Part shown: piece after piece, positions 17,513 through 28,867 of the stretch | Position numbering within the stretch: the stretch's first letter is position 1 | How the letters are laid out: each line of letters opens with the position of its first letter | Origin: Phytoactinopolyspora alkaliphila | GTDB lineage: Bacteria > Actinomycetota > Actinomycetes > Jiangellales > Jiangellaceae | Length of the DNA stretch: 64,000 nucleotides | Direction of reading: 5' to 3' | Assembly (NCBI RefSeq): GCF_010550695.1 | Contig: NZ_JAAGOB010000016.1 | Span: forward strand, 1 to 64,000 | Translations under genes and position numbers: made by a program | Notes under the pieces: generated by a model | Database searches by the model: none | What the model saw: the letters and a program-made list of their open reading frames with translations, nothing else | What the model was told of the DNA's origin: nothing

Positions 17513-18705
17513 TGACCATCCCCAGTGACCCGTCGATGCCGTCCGAGCCGTCCAAAGAGGCCAAGATGAGCGACCGGCCGGAGGCGCGTGAGCGAGCCCG
17601 CCACGTCGAGCACCCGGTCAACGACGCGCCCGGCAGGCCGCAGCTCGCCCACCATCTCGACGAGGTCAAGCCACCGTCGACGGAGGAGATCCTGCGGGTT
17701 GAGGGTCTCACGGTGAACTTCCCCACCGACGACGGCGTGGTGCAGGCCGTGCGCGGCGTCTCCTATGCGGTGCGCGAGCGGGAGGTGCTCGGCATTGTCG
17801 GCGAGTCCGGATCCGGCAAGTCCGTGTCCTCGATGGCCGTCATGGGACTGCTGCCGAAGAGCGCGCGGATCTCGGGGAAGATCATCTACCGCGGCAACGA
17901 CGTGCTCAAGATGTCGCCGAAGGAACAGCGCAGCCTCCGTGGCCGCAAGATCGGGATGATCTTCCAGGACCCGATGACCGCATTGAACCCCGTCTACACG
18001 ATCGGCGACCAGCTCGCAGAAGCGGTCTTATCCCATGAGACCGTACCGCGAAAACATGCGATGAGCCGCGCTGAGGAGATGCTCGCACTGGTGGGCATTC
18101 CGCAACCCAAGCAGCGCCTGCGCAGTTACCCGCACGAGTTCTCCGGCGGCATGCGCCAGCGCGCGATGATCGCGATGGCGGTGATCAACAACCCCGACGT
18201 CATCATCGCCGACGAGCCGACCACCGCGCTCGACGTCACCGTCCAGGCGCAGATCCTGGAGAAGCTCCTCGAGGTCAAAGACGAGGTGAACTCGGCGATC
18301 ATCCTGATCACACACGACCTCGGTGTGGTCGCGGGGACAGCTCACCGGGTCTTGGTGATGTATGCCGGCAAGCCGGTCGAGGTGGGGGAGACGGACGAGG
18401 TCTTCTACCGGACCCGGATGCCGTATACGGCGGGCCTGCTGGGCTCGATACCGGCATTGGAGACCGCCAGCGGTGAACGGCTCCGCCCGATCAAGGGCAC
18501 CCCTCCGTCGCTGATCAACCTACCGCCCGGATGCCCGTTCTCGCCTCGTTGCCCGTTGGCCACCGACGTGTGCATCGAGTCGGAGCCACCGCTGGCAGCC
18601 ACCGACGCGCTGGATCATCTGGCGGCCTGCCACCATTGGGATCAGCTGGCGGAATCCGACGACCCGACGGTGTTCTTCAGGGCAGAGAGCGAGGTGGGCC
18701 GATGA
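17512..18705 (+). CDS. Peptide ABC transporter ATP-binding protein, DppD type
   Basis: The 397-residue ATPase has Walker [10 protein letters not shown]-loop in [11 protein letters not shown], signature [13 protein letters not shown], Walker [13 protein letters not shown] and the H-loop in [10 protein letters not shown]. The C-terminal oligopeptide-family extension contains [14 protein letters not shown], a cysteine cluster typical of DppD/OppD that may bind an iron-sulfur cluster. An N-terminal extension of about 60 polar residues precedes the ABC fold, longer than usual. It powers uptake by the adjacent permeases. Confidence 0.95.
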   Translation: MTIPSDPSMPSEPSKEAKMSDRPEARERARHVEHPVNDAPGRPQLAHHLDEVKPPSTEEILRVEGLTVNFPTDDGVVQAVRGVSYAVREREVLGIVGESGSGKSVSSMAVMGLLPKSARISGKIIYRGNDVLKMSPKEQRSLRGRKIGMIFQDPMTALNPVYTIGDQLAEAVLSHETVPRKHAMSRAEEMLALVGIPQPKQRLRSYPHEFSGGMRQRAMIAMAVINNPDVIIADEPTTALDVTVQAQILEKLLEVKDEVNSAIILITHDLGVVAGTAHRVLVMYAGKPVEVGETDEVFYRTRMPYTAGLLGSIPALETASGERLRPIKGTPPSLINLPPGCPFSPRCPLATDVCIESEPPLAATDALDHLAACHHWDQLAESDDPTVFFRAESEVGR

Positions 18706-19742
18706 ACGCGACCGCTGCCACTGAGGCGCAGGGCACAACAGGGCAGGGTGAATCCCAGCATCTGCTCGAGGTTCAGGATCTGGTGATGAACTTCCCGGTC
18801 CGCGGCGGCGGATTCCTCCGCCGGGTCGCCGGCTGGGTCCAGGCGGTGAGCGGTGTCTCACTTCATGTCGATTCAGGTGAGACGCTCGGCCTCGTGGGTG
18901 AGTCCGGCTGTGGGAAGTCCACCACCGGCCGGGCCATCCTGCAGCTGCACAAGCCGACGTCGGGCTCCGTGCGCTACGACGGTACCGAGCTGACCACCCT
19001 GGACGCCAAGGGCATGCGCGAGGTCCGCCGCGACCTGCAGATCGTGTTCCAGGATCCCTACGCCTCACTCAACCCCAAGATGCCGGTCAACGAAATCATC
19101 GCTGAACCGCTCAAGGTCCACGGCCGGTACAAGGACGGTGGCCGCGCCCGGGTGGCGGAGATGCTCGAGCTGGTCGGACTCAACCCCGAGCACGGCAACC
19201 GTTACCCGCACGAGTTCTCCGGCGGGCAGCGACAGCGGATCGGCATCGCGAGGGCGCTCGTCCTGGCGCCCAAGGTTCTGATCCTCGACGAGCCGGTATC
19301 CGCGTTGGACGTGTCCGTCCAGGCGGGAGTGGTGAATCTCCTGGAGGACCTTCAGGAAGAACTCGATCTGGGCTATGTCTTCATCGCTCACGACCTCTCG
19401 GTCGTCCGGCACATCTCGGATCGGGTCGCCGTGATGTATCTCGGCAAGGTCGTGGAGATCGGCACCCGGGACGAGGTCTACAGCAAGCCCTCACACCCGT
19501 ACACGCAGGCTCTGCTGTCGGCCGCGCCGGCGGCGGATCCCAAGCAGGAGCGCCAGCGGGAGCGGGTTCTGCTCACCGGTGACGTGCCCAGTCCGCTCGA
19601 TCCGCCCAGTGGCTGCCGCTTCCGGACCCGGTGCTGGAAGGCGCAGGACATTTGCGCTGTCGAAGAACCGGCGCTGGTGGACCGGGGCAGCGGCCACCCA
19701 TCCGCTTGCCATTTCGCCGAGGTGAACACCAAGGTCATCTAA
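18702..19742 (+). CDS. Peptide ABC transporter ATP-binding protein, DppF type
   Basis: The second ATPase has 346 residues, with Walker [24 protein letters not shown], signature [14 protein letters not shown], Walker [12 protein letters not shown], the H-loop [10 protein letters not shown] and the C-terminal [14 protein letters not shown] cluster. The ATG at 18702 overlaps the DppD stop (ATGA); the longer upstream frame is a shadow of dppD. It pairs with DppD as a heterodimer. These two are the only peptide-type ATPases in the window, so they may also serve the ATPase-less system at 26287-29729. Confidence 0.95.
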   Translation: MNATAATEAQGTTGQGESQHLLEVQDLVMNFPVRGGGFLRRVAGWVQAVSGVSLHVDSGETLGLVGESGCGKSTTGRAILQLHKPTSGSVRYDGTELTTLDAKGMREVRRDLQIVFQDPYASLNPKMPVNEIIAEPLKVHGRYKDGGRARVAEMLELVGLNPEHGNRYPHEFSGGQRQRIGIARALVLAPKVLILDEPVSALDVSVQAGVVNLLEDLQEELDLGYVFIAHDLSVVRHISDRVAVMYLGKVVEIGTRDEVYSKPSHPYTQALLSAAPAADPKQERQRERVLLTGDVPSPLDPPSGCRFRTRCWKAQDICAVEEPALVDRGSGHPSACHFAEVNTKVI

Positions 19743-19932
19743 GCCCGGTCTCGTCGCGCCGGCTCGGTGGAACCGGGCCTTGCGCGACGGCCATGGTGAT
19801 CGATGCTCCTGTGGGTAGTTAAACCTGGTTGACGCACGGTCGAGCGGTGGGTCGTTTGTTTCTGCGCCCCCCTCGTTGAATACGACGCAGTGGGTATCCC
19901 GACGAGAGTTGCCGTCGTTGGGAGGCGAAATC

Positions 19933-21735
19933 ATGAGCGAGTCGCAGGAGGCTGGCCGACCGGGTGACGCAGTGAACCTGTCGACCTATCGACCGCGGCT
20001 GAATCGTTGGGGCGTCACTCCGTGGGTGTTCTTCCCCGCCCTGGTGATAGTCGGGGGAGCGTCGTTGCTCACGATGCTCTTTCCGGACCAGGCCGGTGCC
20101 GCGCTGGACGTGATCCAGGAGAACGTGGTCGGCGGATTCGGATGGTATTACGTTCTGATCGTCGCCGGGTTCGTAGTGTTCGCCATCTGGATGGGCGCCA
20201 GCCGCTTCGGTGACATCAAGCTCGGCAAGGACGACGATCAGCCCGAGTTCAGCCTGATGGCCTGGTTCGCGATGCTGTTCGCTGCCGGCATGGGCATCGG
20301 ACTGGTCTTCTGGGGAGCGGCCGAGCCGCTCATGCACTACGACACACCGCGGCCGGGAGTCACCGATCCGAACGCCATTGGCGACGACGGCCACGGCATG
20401 GAGGGCATCGGCGCGGCCGGCGGGCGCCTGGCGCAGACGGCGATGGCGCAGACGTACTTGCACTGGGGGTTCCACGCCTGGGGCATCTACGTCGTGGTGG
20501 GCCTGGCACTGGCGTACGCGATCCACCGCAAAGGACGTCCGGTGTCGATCCGGTGGGCCCTGGAGCCGTTGCTGGGTGCCGAGCGGGTCAGGGGCTGGCT
20601 GGGCGACCTCATCGACACCGTCGCCGTCATCGGTACGTTGTTCGGGGTGGCGACGTCGCTGGGCCTCGGCGTGGACCAGGTGGCGGCCGGGCTCGAGTCT
20701 CTCGGGGTGATCGACGACGCTGACACCGGCACCGCGGTCATGTTGATCGTCGTCATCACCGCGGTTGCCACTGTCTCGGTCGTCACCGGCCTGGGACGGG
20801 GGATCAAATGGCTGTCCAACACGAACCTTGTGCTGGCCGCGCTCTTCCTGGTGGCCATGCTCGCGATCGGTCCGTCGTTGTTCCTTCTGCGCGATCTGGT
20901 CCAGTCCACGGGTGGATATGTGCAGAATCTCGTTCCGATGACGTTCGAGACCGGCACCTACACCGGCGAGGCCGGCCAGGCGTGGCAAGGCTGGTGGACG
21001 ACGTTCTACTGGGGCTGGTGGATGTCCTGGGCGCCGTTCGTCGGGATCTTCATCGCCCGGATCTCCCGTGGCCGCACCATCCGCGAGTTCGTCGCCGGCG
21101 TGCTGATCGTTCCCACAGCGGTGACCTTCCTGTGGTTCGCCGTTCTGGGCGGTAGCGCGCTTCACCGGCAGCTGTACGGGGAAGGCGGTCTCGTCGACCG
21201 TGCCGCCGACGATCCCTTCGAACGCGTGGTGCCGGAGAACGCGCTCTTCGGTCTCCTCGACGGCTTGCCCTGGGGCGGGCTTCTCACCGTGGTGGCCGTC
21301 GTCATGGTGATCGTTTTCTTCGTCACCTCGTCGGATTCCGGCTCTCTCGTGGTCGACATGCTGGCCTCGGGCGGGAACCCGGATCCGCCGACCTGGAGCC
21401 GCGTGATGTTCGCGGTCCTGGAAGGCGCTATCGCCGCCGGATTGCTGCTCGCCGGTGGCCTGGGGGCGTTGCGAACCGGGGCCATCCTTACCGCCCTGCC
21501 GTTCAGCGTCGTGATGATCCTGATCTGCGTGGCGACCTACCGCTCCCTCAAGGCGGAGCGGCGGGTCACTGACGCCGTGGAACGCAGGCGCAGGCGGGAT
21601 GACCTCCGCCGGAGCGTGAGCCGGGACATCACTGGGGAGTTCGCAGGCAATTTCGAGGAGCGGCTCGGCACTCAGGTGGATGAACGCATCGAACAGGCGC
21701 TCGGTGGAAGGGACGGCCGCGGACGAAACGAATAG
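19933..21735 (+). CDS. BCCT family betaine/choline-type transporter 1
   Basis: The 600-residue, 12-helix secondary transporter has the family landmarks MAWFAMLFAAGMGIGLVFWG (the GMGIG glycine stretch of sodium-coupled betaine carriers), HWGFHAWGIY, and a tryptophan-rich segment TTFYWGWWMSWAPFVG in helix 8. It imports compatible solutes such as glycine betaine, choline or ectoine; which one cannot be told. The ATG at 19933 has GGAGG 7 nt upstream. The charged C-terminal helix (about residues 540-600) matches the osmosensing tail of BetP-like carriers. A close paralog follows. Confidence 0.93.
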   Translation: MSESQEAGRPGDAVNLSTYRPRLNRWGVTPWVFFPALVIVGGASLLTMLFPDQAGAALDVIQENVVGGFGWYYVLIVAGFVVFAIWMGASRFGDIKLGKDDDQPEFSLMAWFAMLFAAGMGIGLVFWGAAEPLMHYDTPRPGVTDPNAIGDDGHGMEGIGAAGGRLAQTAMAQTYLHWGFHAWGIYVVVGLALAYAIHRKGRPVSIRWALEPLLGAERVRGWLGDLIDTVAVIGTLFGVATSLGLGVDQVAAGLESLGVIDDADTGTAVMLIVVITAVATVSVVTGLGRGIKWLSNTNLVLAALFLVAMLAIGPSLFLLRDLVQSTGGYVQNLVPMTFETGTYTGEAGQAWQGWWTTFYWGWWMSWAPFVGIFIARISRGRTIREFVAGVLIVPTAVTFLWFAVLGGSALHRQLYGEGGLVDRAADDPFERVVPENALFGLLDGLPWGGLLTVVAVVMVIVFFVTSSDSGSLVVDMLASGGNPDPPTWSRVMFAVLEGAIAAGLLLAGGLGALRTGAILTALPFSVVMILICVATYRSLKAERRVTDAVERRRRRDDLRRSVSRDITGEFAGNFEERLGTQVDERIEQALGGRDGRGRNE

Positions 21736-21868
21736 GCAGGTAACACAGCGGTGACAAGGAGTCAAGTGATCTTCCGCCACGGCGATCGTGGGATGTCACG
21801 CTTGACGGTTCGCCGTTCACCCGTAACGGTAGTACGGCACCTGACGCCAAGTACGGAAGGCCGAATCC

Positions 21869-23791
21869 ATGAGTTCACCGCCGGACGTCGAGAATCCGAG
21901 TTCACCTGCGAACGGTCCGGCCGGGCGGCCGGAGATGTCCAAATATCAACCGCGGATGGCTGCGGGCGGCGTCACACCGTGGGTCTTCTACCCGTCACTG
22001 GTCATCATCGGGCTGGCCGTGGTGATCGCGATCATTTGGCCGGACGATGTCGGTGAAGCCCTGGGAACCATCCAAGAGAACATCGTCGGCGGGTTTGGGT
22101 GGTATTACGTCCTGATCGTCGCGGTCTTCGTGGCGTTCTCCATCTGGATGGGGATCAGCCGGTTCGGTGACATCAAGCTCGGCAAGGACGAGGAAGATCC
22201 CGAGTTCAGCTTGATGGCCTGGTTCGCGATGCTCTTCGCGGCCGGAATGGGCATCGGTCTGGTCTTCTGGGGAGCCGCCGAGCCGCTGGTGCACTACGAC
22301 TCGCCGAAGCCCGGCACTGATGGTGGCGGGGCGATCGGCCCTGACGGCCACGGTCTGGAAGGCATCGGATCCGATGGTGCGGACCTGGCCCAGCAGGCCA
22401 TGGCGCAGACGTTCCTGCACTGGGGCTTTCACGCGTGGGCCATCTATGTGGTGGTCGGCCTGGCGCTGGCGTATGCGATCCACCGCAAGGGCCGTCCGGT
22501 GTCGATCCGATGGGCTCTGGAGCCGCTGCTGGGAGTGGAACGTGTCAAAGGCTGGCTCGGCGACCTGATCGACACCGTGGCCGTCATCGGCACGGTGTTC
22601 GGTGTGGCCACGTCGCTCGGTTTCGGCGTCAACCAGATCGCTGCAGGTCTGGTCGCCATGGGCGCGATCGACGACGTGAGCAACGGTGTGCTGGTGACGC
22701 TGATCGTCGTCATTACCGCGATCGCCACCGTGTCCGTGGTCTCCGGCGTGGGCAAGGGCATCAAGTGGCTCTCAAACGGCAACCTCGCACTCGCCGCGGT
22801 CTTCCTGGTCGTGATGCTGATAGTGGGGCCGTCGCTGTTCTTCTTGCGCGATTTCGTGCAGTCGCTCGGTGTCTACCTGCAAGAGGTGCTTCCGGCGACG
22901 TTCAACACGAGTGCGTACACGGGCGAGGCCGGCCAGGCCTGGCAGGGCACCTGGACCACCTTCTACTGGGGCTGGTGGATCGCCTGGGCGCCGTTCGTCG
23001 GCGTGTTCATCGCCCGCATCTCCAAGGGCCGAACGATCAGGGAGTTCGTGGCGGGCGTGCTGATCGTTCCCACGACGGTGACCTTCCTCTGGTTCGCGGT
23101 GATGGGCGGCAGCTCGCTATATCAGCAGCTCTTCGGTGCGGGCGGGCTGGTCAACCGGGACGAGGAGGGCATGTTCGAGCGGGTCGTCTCCGAGAACGTG
23201 CTCTTCCAGATGATCGATGGCTTGCCTCTCGGTGGGATCCTGACGGTCGTCGTGGTGGTGCTGGTGGCGGTCTTCTTCATCACGTCGTCGGACTCGGGCT
23301 CACTGGTGGTCGACATGCTCGCATCAGGGGGCAACCCGGAACCGCCGATGTGGAGCCGCGTCCTGTTCTGCGCCCTGGAGGGTGCCGTGGCCGCGGCGTT
23401 GCTGCTGGCCGGAGGACTGGGTGCGCTGCAGACCGGCGCCATCATCATCGCCCTGCCGTTCAGCGTCATCATGCTGGCGATGTGCCTGGCCACCTATCGC
23501 TCGCTGAAGGCCGAGTACCGGGTCCTGCAGGCAGCGGAGCGCCGGGCCCGCCGTGAGGAGTTGCAGCGGCACATCAGCAGGCACGTCACTGGCGATCTCA
23601 CCGAGAACTTCGACGACCACTTCGGCGAACAGGTCGACGAGCGCATCGATCACGCGTTAGGGGAGATCGGAGTCTCGGGGAACGGCGACGCGCAGGACGG
23701 TGGAGCGCGGGGCGGTGGAGCGCAGGACGGTGGAGCGCGGGGCGGTGGAGCGCGGGGCGGTGGAGCGCCGAGGAATCCGGAGTCGAGCTAG
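21869..23791 (+). CDS. BCCT family betaine/choline-type transporter 2
   Basis: The 640-residue carrier aligns with the preceding one along its whole length, including GMGIGLVFWGAAEPL, HWGFHAWAIY and TTFYWGWWIAWAPFVG, so the pair arose by tandem duplication. It differs mainly at the ends: a shorter N-terminal leader and a C-terminal tail that ends in a glycine/alanine/arginine repeat (GGARG-type, encoded by 23690-23764). It probably also imports an osmolyte, perhaps with a different preference or osmotic set point. The gap from gene 1 is 133 bp, long enough for its own promoter. Confidence 0.92.
   Translation: MSSPPDVENPSSPANGPAGRPEMSKYQPRMAAGGVTPWVFYPSLVIIGLAVVIAIIWPDDVGEALGTIQENIVGGFGWYYVLIVAVFVAFSIWMGISRFGDIKLGKDEEDPEFSLMAWFAMLFAAGMGIGLVFWGAAEPLVHYDSPKPGTDGGGAIGPDGHGLEGIGSDGADLAQQAMAQTFLHWGFHAWAIYVVVGLALAYAIHRKGRPVSIRWALEPLLGVERVKGWLGDLIDTVAVIGTVFGVATSLGFGVNQIAAGLVAMGAIDDVSNGVLVTLIVVITAIATVSVVSGVGKGIKWLSNGNLALAAVFLVVMLIVGPSLFFLRDFVQSLGVYLQEVLPATFNTSAYTGEAGQAWQGTWTTFYWGWWIAWAPFVGVFIARISKGRTIREFVAGVLIVPTTVTFLWFAVMGGSSLYQQLFGAGGLVNRDEEGMFERVVSENVLFQMIDGLPLGGILTVVVVVLVAVFFITSSDSGSLVVDMLASGGNPEPPMWSRVLFCALEGAVAAALLLAGGLGALQTGAIIIALPFSVIMLAMCLATYRSLKAEYRVLQAAERRARREELQRHISRHVTGDLTENFDDHFGEQVDERIDHALGEIGVSGNGDAQDGGARGGGAQDGGARGGGARGGGAPRNPESS
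23690..23764 (+). repeat. 15-bp in-frame tandem repeat in BCCT transporter 2
   Basis: Five units of 15 bp encode A-Q-D-G-G or A-R-G-G-G in turn, at the extreme C-terminus of the transporter, beyond the folded part. Units differ only at the two positions that switch QD/RG. The perfect codon phase suggests slippage expansion tolerated in a disordered tail. Confidence 0.85.
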
Positions 23792-23818
23792 CGGCCAAGG
23801 GTCGCTGGGCTCAGCGTT

Positions 23819-23865
23819 CAGTGGTGGTCTGCGCAGGTCATGACGGTCCGCGCAGACCACCATTG
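23819..23865. repeat. Long hairpin after the BCCT genes
   Basis: Bases 23819-23834 and 23850-23865 are 16-bp inverted repeats with one mismatch (core TGGTGGTCTGCGC / GCGCAGACCACCA), separated by 15 bp that are themselves nearly palindromic. It starts 27 bp after the transporter stop and is probably its terminator. The rest of the 507-bp gap up to typA (23792-24298) holds the repeat at 24043 and otherwise nothing I can identify. Confidence 0.7.
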
Positions 23866-24042
23866 CTGCCTGCTCACGGTGGTGGTCGTCGTCGAAGGCC
23901 GAGCCGTTGCGGGCTTCGTCTGTGGTGTGCGTCGTGTGAGAAACGGCCGGCAGGCGGCCGATCGACGCGATCGTGCAGGGAGTCGTGTGACAGAGCGGCG
24001 GTAAGAGCCGTCGGAATCACCACGGCTCCTCACGCACAGATC

Positions 24043-24124
24043 GTGAAGATCGCTGTGTTGGTTCCGGCGGTAGCGAAGATGCAGGTGAATGGGGTTGTGA
24101 AGATCGCCGTGCCACTTCCGGCCG
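24043..24124. repeat. Imperfect 54-bp direct repeat upstream of typA
   Basis: GTGAAGATCGCTGTG at 24043 and GTGAAGATCGCCGTG at 24097 begin two 28-bp copies, each ending in TTCCGGC plus one or two bases, with a degenerate GCGAAGATGCAGGTG copy between them. It is intergenic, about 175 bp before the typA start. No function can be assigned. Confidence 0.5.
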
Positions 24125-24298
24125 GTTCGGCGCCACGGTGATTGTTGTCGTGGGAGAAAGGGAACTCGGCACTGCGAGTGGAGGCGCGGCCGCTGCCGCG
24201 AGGGCGTGTATGCCTGGCGCCGCCCTACCATGCGGGCCGGTGCCACCGGTGCCGGTACCATAGGTCGTCAGCTCCCTTCATGAATCGAGTACCTTCGC

Positions 24299-26176
<1,878 letters not shown>

Positions 26177-26213
26177 CCGAGGCTGAGAAGTACCGCCGGA
26201 AATAGCTCGAATA

Positions 26214-26235
26214 GCCGAGCGCGCGGGCGCTCGGC
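26214..26235 (+). terminator. Hairpin after typA
   Basis: GCCGAGCGC (26214-26222) and GCGCTCGGC (26227-26235) form a perfect 9-bp stem with a GCGG loop, 37 bp after the typA stop. No T tract follows, as is common in high-GC actinobacteria. Confidence 0.65.
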
Positions 26236-26286
26236 ATCCCGTAATGTGTGCACTTGTGCGTGTAGCGAGACACAAGGAGGCGCACA

Positions 26287-27921
26287 ATGGGCATGTCCGC
26301 CCGCGTGGCATGGTCGGTCGTCGTCGGTGCGGCGCTCGTCCTGAGCGGATGCGGCGCCGACGGCCCGGCCGGTGACGGCGGCGGCGACAGGTCCATTACG
26401 GTTCGAGGCTGCGCCCCGGAGAACCCCCTGGTGCCGGGGATGACGATGGAGTCGTGCGGTGGGCAGGTCGTCGACCAGTTGTTCTCCAAACTGATCCGCT
26501 ACGACCCGGACACCGCGGAACCCGTGTATGAGATCGCCGAATCCATCGACTCCGAGGACAACACGACGTGGACGGTCACGCTGAGAAGCGGCTGGACGTT
26601 CCACAACGGTGATCCGGTCACGTCGCAGAGCTTCGTGGACGCGTGGAACTGGGTTGCTTATGCGCCGAACGGGACACTCAATTCGTATTTCTTCCGAATG
26701 ATAGAAGGATATGCGGATCTGCAGCCCCGGGAAGCGATCACGCCTGATGTGGAGATCACTCCCGGCATGGTCGAGAAAAGCGAAATGTCAGGGCTTCGGG
26801 TCATTGACGACCTGACTTTCGAGGTAACACTTTCCCAGCCGGAGTCGTCGTTTCCGTTGCGAGTGGGTTATGCCGCATTCGCACCGATGCCGGACGAATT
26901 CTTCGCCGATCCGGAGGCATTCGGCCGGAACCCGATCGGTACGGGGCCGTTCGAGTTCGTCGAATGGTCACAATCGTCGGAGATCCGGCTCCGGGCGTAC
27001 GACGGCTATCAGGGAGCCGTGACGCCGCAGATCGACGAGGTGACCTTCCGGATCTACCAGGACGACCTGGCAGCCTACAACGACCTCCAGGCGGACAACG
27101 TCGACGTGATCCCCCAGCTGCCGGTGTCGGCGCTCGCGGACGACACCTACCAGGACGATCTGGGCGATCGGTACGTCGAGAAGGAGGCGCTCGTCGTCTC
27201 GACCATTTCGTTCGCGCCTGAGGCGGTGGACCCGAACGTCGCCGACCCGCGGTTGCGCCAGGCCATCTCGATGGCGATCGACCGGGAGGCGATCACCGAG
27301 CAGATCTTTCACGGCACCCGGCAGCCGGCCACCGGATGGGTGGCGCCTGGTGTGGCCGGTTACCAAGCCGACGTCTGTGGCGTGTACTGCACGTACGAGC
27401 CCGAGCGGGCACGCGAGCTGTATGACGAGGCCGGCGGCTACGAAGGTACGCTGACGCTCGCCTACAACAGCGACGGTGACAACCGGCCGTGGGTGGACGC
27501 CGTATGCAACAGCATCACGGAGGTGCTCGATGTGGAATGTGCCGGCGTGCCCATACCCGACTTCGGGACGTTCCGGTCGCGAGTCAACGCCCGGGAGGTG
27601 GCCGGGATGTTCCGCAATCTATGGCAGGCCGACTATCCCAGCATCGAGAACTTTCTGGCTCCGGTCTACGCCACGGGCGCCTCGTCCAACGACAGCGACT
27701 ACAGCAATCCGGAGTTCGACGAGCTGATCACCGAGGCGGCGTCGTTGAAAGGCGATGCCGCACTGGCCAAGTACAACGAGGCCGAGGCGCTCCTGCCCGC
27801 CGACATGCCGAGCATTCCGCTCTGGTACGCCACCACGGTCGCCGGATACTCCACCAAGGTCGACAACGTGAAGATCACGCCGTTTCAGACGATCGACCTG
27901 CTCAGCGTGACGATCCGATAG
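26287..27921 (+). CDS. Peptide-type ABC substrate-binding lipoprotein (LpqW-position homolog)
   Basis: The 544-residue SBP family 5 lipoprotein has signal peptide and lipobox VLSGC with Cys22, then a short Gly/Asp linker. It has the family signature near GWTFHNGDPVTSQSFVDAWNW and the C-terminal PADMPSIPLWY. An AAGGAGG site lies 6 nt before the ATG. In mycobacteria the gene at this place, next to typA and upstream of mshB, is lpqW, a binding-protein-like lipoprotein reported to affect lipomannan synthesis. Here it is followed by two permease genes, so a transport role is more likely. Confidence 0.9.
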   Translation: MGMSARVAWSVVVGAALVLSGCGADGPAGDGGGDRSITVRGCAPENPLVPGMTMESCGGQVVDQLFSKLIRYDPDTAEPVYEIAESIDSEDNTTWTVTLRSGWTFHNGDPVTSQSFVDAWNWVAYAPNGTLNSYFFRMIEGYADLQPREAITPDVEITPGMVEKSEMSGLRVIDDLTFEVTLSQPESSFPLRVGYAAFAPMPDEFFADPEAFGRNPIGTGPFEFVEWSQSSEIRLRAYDGYQGAVTPQIDEVTFRIYQDDLAAYNDLQADNVDVIPQLPVSALADDTYQDDLGDRYVEKEALVVSTISFAPEAVDPNVADPRLRQAISMAIDREAITEQIFHGTRQPATGWVAPGVAGYQADVCGVYCTYEPERARELYDEAGGYEGTLTLAYNSDGDNRPWVDAVCNSITEVLDVECAGVPIPDFGTFRSRVNAREVAGMFRNLWQADYPSIENFLAPVYATGASSNDSDYSNPEFDELITEAASLKGDAALAKYNEAEALLPADMPSIPLWYATTVAGYSTKVDNVKITPFQTIDLLSVTIR

Positions 27922-27946
27922 CTGCGACGGGTACGGGACTGGGCGG

Positions 27947-28867
27947 ATGCGCGGTTATGCGCTGAGGCGGCTGGCGCAGATGGTGCCGGTGGTGATCGGG
28001 ACCACGTTCTTGATCTACGCGATGATGTGGGCGCTGCCGGGCGATCCCTTGGCGGGACGATGCGGCAATCAGCCCTGCCCGCAGAGCTACGTGAACCGGA
28101 TGACGGAGACGTACAATCTCGCCGACCCGCTGCTGGTGCAGTACGTGAAGTACCTGGGCAGGATCATCACGGGAGACCTCGGGCAGACTTTCGCCGGGGT
28201 GCCGGTCGCCGACGAGTTGCTTCACCGATTCCCCGTGACCATACAGCTGGCGCTGATGGCGGTCGTGGTCGAAGTCGTGCTCGGTGTGTCGGCTGGAGTG
28301 CTCGCCGCCGTCCGGCCGGGTGGGCTGCTGGACAATCTGGTTCTGGTCAGCACACTCGCGGTGGTGTCGATTCCGGTCTTCGTGCTGGCGCTGCTGGCGC
28401 AGACCGTCGCGGGGGTGCGTTTGGGCTGGTTCCCGGTGACGTGGGACGGCAGCGCCGCCTCGCTCATCCTGCCGGCATTCGTGCTGGGTGGTCTCTCGTT
28501 GGCCTTCGTGGCCAGGATGATGCGCTCGAGCATGGTCGAGAACCTGCACGCGGACCACGTGCGCACAGCCGTGGCGAAAGGGCTCAGCCCCCGCCGGGTG
28601 ATCCTGGCCCATGGTGCCCGGAACTCCTTGATCCCCGTGGTGACCCTGGTCGGTGCCGACTTCGGCACGCTTCTCGGCGGGGCGGTCGTCGTCGAGATGA
28701 TCTTCAATATCGGCGGCGTGGGCGAGCTGATCCTGCACAGCGTCCGCGACGGCGAGATCGGTACGGTCACCGTCGCGGTGACTCTGCTGGTGGTGTTGTT
28801 CCTCGTGGTGAACCTCCTGGTCGACTTGGTGTATCCGCTGCTCGATCCGAGGATCAGGCATGCGTAG
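27947..28867 (+). CDS. Peptide ABC transporter permease, DppB type
   Basis: The 306-residue permease has about six helices and normal family length, unlike the expanded homolog at 14950. It begins RGYALRRLAQMVPVVIG and carries WALPGDP near residue 30 and the EAA-type loop HVRTAVAKGLSPRRVI for ATPase contact. The start lies 25 bp after the binding-protein stop, and its own stop overlaps the next start by 8 bases, so the three genes form one operon. Confidence 0.92.
   Translation: MRGYALRRLAQMVPVVIGTTFLIYAMMWALPGDPLAGRCGNQPCPQSYVNRMTETYNLADPLLVQYVKYLGRIITGDLGQTFAGVPVADELLHRFPVTIQLALMAVVVEVVLGVSAGVLAAVRPGGLLDNLVLVSTLAVVSIPVFVLALLAQTVAGVRLGWFPVTWDGSAASLILPAFVLGGLSLAFVARMMRSSMVENLHADHVRTAVAKGLSPRRVILAHGARNSLIPVVTLVGADFGTLLGGAVVVEMIFNIGGVGELILHSVRDGEIGTVTVAVTLLVVLFLVVNLLVDLVYPLLDPRIRHA

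Noticed and set aside
19819-21780. A 653-residue minus-strand frame over the first BCCT gene
   Set aside because: It mirrors the BCCT reading frame, with His/Asp/Arg-rich composition and no family motifs.
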